Below are positions 44,301 through 55,625 of a stretch of 64,000 nucleotides of DNA, one piece after another. The position numbers and the translations under genes were made by a program. Under the pieces are notes generated by a model. That model searched no databases, was not told the DNA's origin, and saw nothing but the letters and a program-made list of their open reading frames with translations. Numbering within the stretch: the first letter of the stretch is position 1; each line of letters begins with the position of its first letter. Source of the DNA: Hexactinellida sp. DTS-2022 (taxonomy: Eukaryota > Porifera > Hexactinellida); assembly GCA_028753945.1 (NCBI GenBank), contig JAPNXP010000004.1:5022001-5086000 (forward strand), written 5' to 3'.

Positions 44301-47300
44301 AATACAACAAATTTGGAATTTTATACACATTTAGAATACATAGTTAGAAAAAACGATTAGTTAGAAAAACCCGGTGTTAGAATTGGTTTGACTGTATTAA
44401 ATAAGTATATTGTTACTAGGGAAGTTATAACGTTATATAACGGAAATTCCCGAAAATTAGACACCCCCTCCTATGTCACGTTTTTTGACGATTTTGTAAT
44501 ACAAAGGATGGTCACATGATCACACATTGGTTTAATTAATTAATTAATTAATAACCCCTTGAAGCGTTATGTAACGTTTGAATGGGCCCTATATAATTGC
44601 TTTGATATTACAGTGGTGTTCGCCTGATAGCAATTGCTTTATTAGCAAGTTATTTCAGTCCCCAAGCGAGCATTTAATTTTATTTCCTCTAATAGCTAGT
44701 TCGTCTATTAGCAAGCAAATCCGTTCAAAATGCGACTTACTATTACGCAAACACCACTTTCCATTCCTTACTGTATACTGTATCTACTGCAGGAATGGAC
44801 GTAATATTACAAAGTATAATTACTGCGAAATTCGCAATTGAATACCTATCATACAATTTGAGTTATGTTCATTCAAATCAATGATTTAAATTTCTTAAAA
44901 AAATCAAATAAATCATAAATTTTCCTAGCCTGATCTACTGTACTCTCTTAGGCCGGGGCTCTGCTAGCTACTGGCATAGTTAACTGTGGCATCAGAAACG
45001 AGTGTGACCCTGCTATGGGGATTCTATCTGAGTTCGTAAGTGACAGCGACGCTAGCCACGTTAAGATGAAGATCGCATCTATACTGGGGTAACTAGTGAG
45101 TAGGAATATAGTAATCCAATGGTAACATATCATTAAGTTTGGTTAATAGAATTTGTACAAAATATTCGGTTGATATTACAGTCGTTAGTATGGACACGGT
45201 TAATACGAACACTATTTTAGTCCCCTTCAAAGCCTTTCAATACTAATGATATTGGTTAATACGAATTCCGGATAAGGAGTACACATTTTGACGGTCCCCT
45301 GGTGTTCCTACTAACGAGGTTCACCTTTAGTTCTACAGATATTAGATATTACTATTGAAATAACCATATTACATAAAGGCATACGTACTTATAAACCGGC
45401 GAACACTTTTTCAATATAAAAATGAGGCTTCGCAAAAGTGAACCGTCTGTTGGTGTTCGTATTAACGAGGTTCTACTGTAGATAAATTGTAATTGTATAA
45501 ACTAGACTGTCATATTACACAAATCAATAAACTGTAATTGTATAAACTAGACTGTCATATTACACAAACTAGACTGTCATATTATACAAATCAATAAATT
45601 GTAATTGTATAAACTAGACTGTCATATTACACATCTCAATAAACTGTAATTGTATAAACTAGACTGTCATATTACACAAACTAGACTGTCATATTACACA
45701 AATCAATAAATTGTAATTGTATAAACTAGACTGTCATATTACACATCTCAATAAACTGTAATTGTATAAACTAGACTGTCAATATTACACAAATCAATAA
45801 ACTGTAATTGTATAAACTAGACTGTCATATTACACAAATCAATAAATTGTAATTGTATAAACTAGACTGTCATATTACACAAACCAATAAACTGTAATTG
45901 TATAAACTAGACTGTCATATTACACAAACCAATAAACTGTAATTGTATAAACTATAGACTGTCATATTACACATCTCATAGGCTGGGGTTGGCCTACGCA
46001 GGTTCGTGGCGCGATGACGTCATCACCGTACTCTCAGATGTGTACACAGAGCGAGTAGCGAATATTAACGACAAGCTTATAACCAGTGAGGTCATAAGCG
46101 TAACGGCGCTTGCAATGGGGATGATAGGACTCGGGTCTTGTAACAGCGAGCTGGCTATTAAGCTCATGAGCGTGTTCGATAAGGAGGAGTACAATATGAA
46201 GTCTACTTTCAACAGGTAGGGCATAGAAATACGGTTGCATTGTTTTTGTTATACAGTATGTTATTGTTATATAATACAGTAGACTCGTTAAATTCCTATA
46301 CCATTCAAATTGTATTAAGTTTTTAAAAATACTTAACATTAATTCCCTATCAATTCAAATTATATTGTTTTTAAAACTTAACATTAAATTCCTATGCCAT
46401 AGGGATTGTGTTACCTTTATTAAAACTTATTTGGAACTTGGATAAGGGGAAATTCGTTTAAATAGTATACAAGGTTTAATTCCACTAGCCTATACTAATG
46501 CATGCAATTGCAAGCGACTCCGGTTAATACGAATTCCGGATAATACATGCAAATTTCGACGGTCCCCTGGTGTTCATATTTAACGAGAGTCAACTGTAAT
46601 AAAAAATATACTAGCTCTTAAATTTTTGGTTGTTACTCTTACTGTTGCTATTACTGTTGTTATTGTTATTGTGTTATCGCCTGTAGGTTCATAATACTGG
46701 CTGTGTGTCTGATATTCCTGGGCAAGCAGAAGGCAGCAAGTGAGATCTACCAAACGTTCGAGACTCTACCCAGCTACCTCAGGGACTTCGCAACTGTTCT
46801 GTTGGACGTGTGTGCTTATGCAGGTACAGACTGACGTCATCATATGTAGTAATTACATTTAAGTCAGACGACAAACACATGTGTTAATGATTGGTTATAA
46901 ATTTAATTCATAATGAATTTAATTAACGAACACCTTTAGTACATAATGATGTCATAATACAGTCATTAATAGCAGGTACACTCAAACCTCCCTTATCCGG
47001 GAACTATCGTCCAGAGTCGGATATAACGAAATAACCGCTTATAAAGGAACGGATATTTTCCCCCAGTGCACTATGCATGAATTATTTTCCGCTTATAACG
47101 AATATCCTGATATAACGAAGGAATTTAGTGGTCCCAAGCACTTCGTTATATAACGAGAGTTCAGTGTATATTAAATTTTTTACTTAACTTATAGCTAAAA
47201 TGCAATAATATTTATCTTAGAGCAATTGCTATTATACGAACTCCACTGTAGTTATAACGGGAGTTTACTGTATTATTACTACTAATCCCTAAGGAACTGG

Positions 47301-50300
47301 TAACGTGCTTAAGATACAGTCTCTGCTGCACAAAGCTAGCGAGTTCTTCACAGAGGAGGAGAGCAAGGATAAAGACACGAAGGGAAAGGAGACTCAGAAG
47401 GACCCCACGGCCGTAGCCGGGGCTCTGCACGAGCCTGGCTCCCATCAAGCGGTGACCGTACTGGGCATAGCACTGGTGGCTATGGGGGAGGATATAGGCG
47501 CAGAGATGTCCCTAAGGACGTTCTCACATCTGGTGAGTGATGTGCTATATAGTTATTATTTTATTTTAAAGATGTGTTATTCCGCTAATAAGAACAACTG
47601 TGAAGTTAAAATTTTTAGAGATTTTACGCCAACGAAATGTTTCACAAGCTATACACTAACTTATTATATAGGCCGTTAACGAGGTTCTGTTATACGTACT
47701 GCAATAAATATTGTATCACAAGTTTATATATGAGAAATTCGTGTTCAGCAATTTAATTGATTTACCTATTATAACAATTGGAAGTTAGTCTCTATCTCAT
47801 ATATAAGTGCGGTTTCTATTCCTCTATCACTTTAATTAAACCCAGACAAAAAACAAACAACGAACAAACTCACCAACACACAACAACATGTTTTAATATT
47901 AGAAATAATCCGAACAAGGCATACGTACTTTGCCCGGGTTGTATAATCGAATACGTTAGTATATTTTTTATAATAATAATAATAATCACTAATAAGATGT
48001 ATCATATCATAATCACTTAATTAATCCCTTGTGTCTCTCAACAACCTCCTTCTGATGCTCTGCTCCCACCCGCTTATACGTCAGGAATCTGCTTGAATAA
48101 TCCCCGTATCCAGAAGTCAGCCCCCTGACCACATTACTGTACTCCAACAGGTGTTCTAAGGGAACCTCTGCCTCCAAATAGCTAGCTCTTTCGTCCGTGA
48201 CAACTCGCTTTATAACAGCCCGTCTGTTACGAGATAAATCCGCTAGCACATTCTCTACATATTCTTCCGATAGCTTTATTTCTACCTTCATAACCGGTTC
48301 GTATAATCTCAGTTCGCTATTAAGCAGAGCTCGTACTAAGCATTCGCGTGTAGCGTAACTAATTAGATTAAGAGAGACTTCGTATTCGTACCAAAAGTCT
48401 GTTAGCTCAACTGACAACTCTGTGACAGGCCCGTTTAATAACGGACCCCCTCCAATACAAACTGCCCTAACCGCGTTATTAACAGCCTTCAGTTGTTCCT
48501 CTCTTATCAACACTTCTTTCCCGAGTTTGTTTATAACTCTAATGTTGTTACCAGGGCACTTGCTAGGATACACTCTAAGCCCGATCTCAATTGTTTGGTT
48601 CGTGCCTCCTATATTACTTTCTGTTCGGTATAACTCCATTGTATCTCTAATCGGTACTTCTTGATACGCGATATTAAGCTTACCAAGTCTAACTATAATC
48701 CTATATTCGTGCTTCAATCTGTCGATAAGTATTTGTAAGTGTAGATCGCCCATACCGGATACAATCAGGTCCTCAGTATTTTCATCGATTCTGTATCTCA
48801 GACTCGGGTCTTCTGCTGTCAGCTCTTTCAGTGCCGCAACTAATTCCTTCTCTTCCTCCCGACTGTCTACATACAGTGTACAGTAGAAAACTGCATCAGG
48901 CACGTTAAGACGAGTTAGGTGGTATAACCACTGCTCACTAGGGCAAGCTGTGCCTTCCGAATATCTGAGACTAGCTAATTCTATCTGTTCTCTTATGCTA
49001 GTTAGAGTTTGTTTGTCGTCAGTTATGACGTCACCTGTTTCTGTATCGCTTAACCCTACGGCTACACCGATATTACCCGGGCCCACGGCACTGATTTCCC
49101 TTAAGTCCCCAGCTTGACTTAGCAGTACTCGATTAACCCTCTCTTTCTCCCCTGTATTAAGCCTGTATATGTGTGAGTGGGACCGTAGCATGCCGGAGTA
49201 CACACGTAGATATACCAAGGAACCTCTGTTCTTGTCCTGTGTTACTTTAAATGCATAGGCTACCAAAGGGCTATTCGGGTCATGCCGGAAATTTGCAGGG
49301 AAATGTGACTCGATTCTATCCTCTGGAGAAGGCAGGTAGTCTATAATAGCGTCTAGTAACAGGTCATTTCCAATGTTGGTAGTAGCACTGCCACAAAGTA
49401 CAGGGGATACTAACTGTCTTATACAACATGATCTGAAGAGAGATTTCAAATGTTGAATCGATGGGGTTTTTCCTTCAAAATATTCTTCTAATAATTTATC
49501 GTCGAAACTAACTAATTCCTCAACCAATTCAATTCGCGATTTTACAACAGCATCCAAATCTTCTGGTCTCACTCCCATTCTAATGACGTCATCATTATAT
49601 TCCCCGTTAATTATAACCGGGTATTTCTCTCTACTATTGTTAGTGTGAATATTCGCAATCATTGAAATTAGGTCAACTACACCTCGAAATTTCCCTTCTA
49701 TGTAAACAGGTCTTGATGAGACAACTGGGTTCACGTCTAATTCCTTTCTCAACGCGTTTATTGATTGGCCGAAATTCGCGGTTTTCCGATCCATTTTGTT
49801 AGTATATATTATTCTCGGCAGTCCCCAATCCGACATTTGTTTGTTTATTGAGATTGTTTGTGCTTGTACTCCTTCTGTACCGTCTAATACTAACACTGCA
49901 CTATCCAAAACATGCAAACACCTTTCCACTTCAAAGTTAAAGTCCACATGTCCTGGTGTGTCAATCAGATTAACCGTGTGACCCAACCAATCAAATGCTA
50001 TGCTCGCGGCATTTATTGTTATGCCCCTTTCGCGTTCTTGTCGCATAAAATCCATTCTTGTATTTCCATCGTCGATTCTACCGATTTTCTTCACTAGACC
50101 CGCGTGATACAACATGCATTCAGTTGTGCTTGTCTTACCGGCGTCTATGTGAGCTAGAATTCCGATATTTCGTAGCTTGGTGAGGTCACTGCATGCCAAT
50201 ACCCCCTTGTTGTTGCTACCGTATTGGCGAGCTCTCTGTATAAGGAATATGTGTTGGAATCTATAGCGATACAATGCAAGTAACTTTTGTGACATATTAT

Positions 50301-53300
50301 ATGAGGGATTTTATGAAAGGTGGTGAGTTAGATTGTGGTCATATTATTGTGTGAATATATTTGTTGTACTTGATTATTAAGTTATCTGTTGAGTTGTCTA
50401 ATATTACATTATTAACAACTTACAAGACCCAATGATCTCTCTATTTGGTATTGTTATTCACAAATATTATTTGGACAAAGTTATTTTCAATCCCCTAGGC
50501 CGATATAATTAAAATAACATACTCCTGATTAAAATTAATTATGTGTATTAGTGGCCGTTCAAACATTACGCAACGCAAAATTAGCTAAAATTAAATCCCT
50601 ATGTCACGTTTTTTACCGTTTGTAATACAAAAAGGATCAATGGTGTGTCACACTTTGTTTAACCCCCTTTGGAAGCGTTACATAACGTTAGTGTATTATA
50701 CAGCATTTGTAAATACGCTCCTAATCCTGGTTTGATCCAATTTCCATACGCCTAAATCACAAATTAATGTTACGGTATTGGAGAGGATTCCAAATTTTCG
50801 CAAAATTTCACAAATTAATTTCCCCTACCTATTTCACTGTTTTTGACCATTTTGTAATACCTACAATAAGGATGACCTGTCACACATTAGGCTAACGTTT
50901 AACCTGCTTTATTACAACACTATAACATAACGTTTAACCTGCCTTATTACAATACTATATATCCTATTCCATAGCTCCAGTACGGGGACTCTATAATACG
51001 TCGGTCTGTCCCTCTGGCACTGGCTCTCCTCTCGGCCTCGAACCCTCAGATTCCTGTGTTGGAGACGCTCTCTAAGCTCTCGCACGACAGCGACGCGGAG
51101 ACTGCGCACAATGCCATACTGGCTATGGGGATAGTAGGGGCAGGTAATTAGACTGTAGTATGCTATACAGCCATTTGTAAATACGCTCCTAATCCTTCGT
51201 AATACAGGCTGTAGTATACTCTGTTAGTAGGGACATTATAAGGGGAATATCGGCTAACCGATGTTTAGAAACAAATAATTTGTTCATAAAATCAATACGA
51301 ATCCCGATTAATACGAACATATTTAAACAGCCCCCTGGTGTTCCTATTAACAGACTCTACTGTACCCCATGGCCTAATAACAAGTTTAATTACTCCCCTG
51401 TAGGCACTAACAACTCCCGACTGGTTAACATGCTTAAGCAGCTCGCTACGTACTACCAGAAAGACAGCAACAACCTGTACGTAGTGCGATTAGCGCAGGG
51501 GCTCATACACCTGGGCAAGGGAACCCTGACCCTCAACCCATACCACTCAGACAGAGCTCTCTACACTCCCGTGGCTGTAGGGAGTCTGCTTATTGTCCTG
51601 GTAGCGGCCATGGATGCTAAGAATAGTGAGTATGCCCATATATAGTAATGTAGTATGATACTGTATACTATACTGTATCAAGGGTTTATGTTATAGTAGA
51701 ACTCGGTTATAACCAGGGTATTATACAGGAGTAGAATTGAACACTCCTAACTGTCCTAAGGTCACTATATTATGAATTTTGTACGCCTAAAAGGTTAGTT
51801 TTGTATTACTCTATGGGGAAATTCGGCAGTTTTCGCGCTCCTAAACGCAAACATATCCCAATATATACGCCTCTAGGCGTATGGCGCGCTCCTGGATAAA
51901 ACCCTGGTTATAACGTACTTGGGTTAGTACGTACTAATTTTGTTAACAAAGTTTATAAAGCGCTATGTATTTCTCTTTAGGGTAAACTCGGATAATACAT
52001 ACTAATTTCATTCCCGACGGGGTACGTTATAATCGAGTTTTTCTACATAGCAATACATACGTACTGCTTTATGAACTTGGTTAAAAGAATTAGTACGTAC
52101 TAACTACCCCAGATACTTTATACTGTGGGTATATATATGCTTATAACACACTTATACTATTTAGTATTAATCGGTCACTCCAACCCCTGCTATCTGCTCT
52201 ACTGCATAGCCCTCGCTATTCAGCCGCGCATGCTAGTTACGCTAGACGCTAACCTTAAGCCTCTCTCCGTGAGTGTCCGTGTGGGACAAGCTGTGGACGT
52301 GGTGGGACAGGCGGGGAAGCCGAAGACAATAACCGGATTCCAGACACACACAACTCCCGTGCTGCTGTCCTATGGGGAGAGAGCAGAGCTGGCGACCAAC
52401 GAGTGTGAGTTGTGTCGTGTAGTTAGTAACATGTTACAAACGTAACATGTTACAAACGTAACATGTTACAAACATAACATGTTACAAACGTAACATGTTA
52501 CAAACGTAACATGTTACAAACATAACATGTTACAAACATAACATGTTACAAACATAACATGTTACAAACATAACATGTTACAAACATAACATGTCACAAA
52601 CATAACATGTCACAAACATAACATGTTACAAACATAACATGTTACAAACGTAACATGTTACAAACATAACATGTTACAAACATAACATGTCACAAACATA
52701 ACATGTTACAAACATAACATGTTACAAACGTAACATGTCACAAACATAACATGTTACAAACGTAACATGTTACAAACATAACATGTTACAAACATAACAT
52801 GTCACAAACGTAACATGTTACAAACATAACATGTCACAAACATAACATGTCACAAACATAACATGTTACAAACGTAACATGTTACAAACATAACATGTCA
52901 CAAACATAACATGTTACAAACGTAACATGTTACAAACATAACATGTTACAAACATAACATGTCACAAACGTAACATGTTACAAACATAACATGTCACAAA
53001 CATAACATGTTACAAACATAACATGTCACAAACATAACATGTCACAAACATAACATGTTACAAACATAACATGTTACAAACATAACATGTTACAAACATA
53101 ACATGTTACAAACATAACATGTTACAAACGTAACATGTTACAAACGTAACATGTCACAAACATAACATGTTACAAACGTAACATGTTACAAACATAACAT
53201 GTTACAAACATAACATGTCACAAACATAACATGTTACAAACGTAACATGTTACAAACATAACATGTCACAAACATAACATGTTACAAACATAACATGTTA

Positions 53301-54572
53301 CAAACGTAACATGTTACAAACGTAACATGTTACAAACGTAACATGTTACAAACATAACATGTTACAAACATAACATGTTACAAACATAACATGTCACAAA
53401 CATAACATGTTACAAACATAACATGTCACAAACATAACATGTCACAAACATAACATGTTACAAACGTAACATGTTACAAACATAACATGTCACAAACGTA
53501 ACATGTTACAAACATAACATGTCACAAACATAACATGTTACAAACATAACATGTTACAAACATAACATGTTACAAACATAACATGTTACAAACGTAACAT
53601 GTTACAAACGTAACATGTCACAAACATAACATGTTACAAACATAACATGTTACAAACATAACATGTCACAAACATAACATGTTACAAACGTAACATGTTA
53701 CAAACATAACATGTTACAAACATAACATGTCACAAACATAACATGTTACAAACGTAACATGTTACAAACATAACATGTTACAAACATAACATGTCACAAA
53801 CATAACATGTTACAAACATAACATGTTACAAACGTAACATGTTACAAACGTAACATGTTACAAACGTAACATGCTACAAACATAACATGTTACAAACATA
53901 ACATGTTACAAACATAACATGTTACAAACATAACATGTCACAAACATAACATGTTACAAACGTAACATGTTACAAACGTAACATGTTATAAACATAACAT
54001 GTTACAAACGTAACATGTTACAAACATAACATGTTACAAACATAACATGTTACAAACATAACATGTCACAAACATAACATGTTACAAACATAACATGTCA
54101 CAAACATAACATGTCACAAACATAACATGTTACAAACGTAACATGTTACAAACATAACATGTCACAAACATAACATGTTACAAACGTAACATGTTACAAA
54201 CATAACATGTTACAAACATAACATGTCACAAACATAACATGTTACAAACGTAACATGTTACAAACATAACATGTTACAAACATAACATGTTACAAACGTA
54301 ACATGTTACAAACGTAACATGTTACAAACGTAACATGCTACAAACATAACATGTTACAAACATAACATGTTACAAACATAACATGTTACAAACATAACAT
54401 GTCACAAACATAACATGTTACAAACGTAACATGTTACAAACGTAACATGTTATAAACATAACATGTTACAAACGTAACATGTTATAAAGCCGGACCACTT
54501 TATAACTGCTTCCGCCGGTCCTGTTATTTTCTTATTATTATTATTATTATTGTTGTTGTTGTTGTTGTTATT

Positions 54573-54611
<39 letters not shown>

Positions 54612-55586
54612 ATTGTTGTTGTTTATAGACTTGCCTGCAACTCCCGTGCTAGAAGGTTTCGTAATCTTACAGAAGAATCCAGATATAACAGACTAGAAAC
54701 ATAACATGTTACAAACATAACATGTCACAAACATAACATGTTACAAACGTAACATGTTACAAACATAACATGTCACAAACATAACATGTTACAAACATAA
54801 CATGTTACAAACGTAACATGTTACAAACGTAACATGTTACAAACGTAACATGTTACAAACATAACATGTTACAAACATAACATGTTACAAACATAACATG
54901 TCACAAACATAACATGTTACAAACATAACATGTCACAAACATAACATGTCACAAACATAACATGTTACAAACGTAACATGTTACAAACATAACATGTCAC
55001 AAACGTAACATGTTACAAACATAACATGTCACAAACATAACATGTTACAAACATAACATGTTACAAACATAACATGTTACAAACATAACATGTTACAAAC
55101 GTAACATGTTACAAACGTAACATGTCACAAACATAACATGTTACAAACATAACATGTTACAAACATAACATGTCACAAACATAACATGTTACAAACGTAA
55201 CATGTTACAAACATAACATGTTACAAACATAACATGTCACAAACATAACATGTTACAAACGTAACATGTTACAAACATAACATGTTACAAACATAACATG
55301 TTACAAACGTAACATGTTACAAACGTAACATGTTACAAACGTAACATGCTACAAACATAACATGTTACAAACATAACATGTTACAAACATAACATGTTAC
55401 AAACATAACATGTCACAAACATAACATGTTACAAACGTAACATGTTACAAACGTAACATGTTATAAACATAACATGTTACAAACGTAACATGTTATAAAG
55501 CCGGACCACTTTATAACTGCTTCCGCCGGTCCTGTTATTTTCTTATTATTATTATTATTATTATTGTTGTTGTTGTTGTTGTTATT

Positions 55587-55625
<39 letters not shown>

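Noticed and set aside
48422..50097. Plus-strand ORFs of 61-80 codons in the GFM2 region
   Set aside because: They are antisense shadows of the long, fully conserved minus-strand GFM2 frame.
52429..55499. Possible CRISPR-like array
   Set aside because: Units are contiguous 16-mers with no unique spacers, in a eukaryotic intron; it is a minisatellite.
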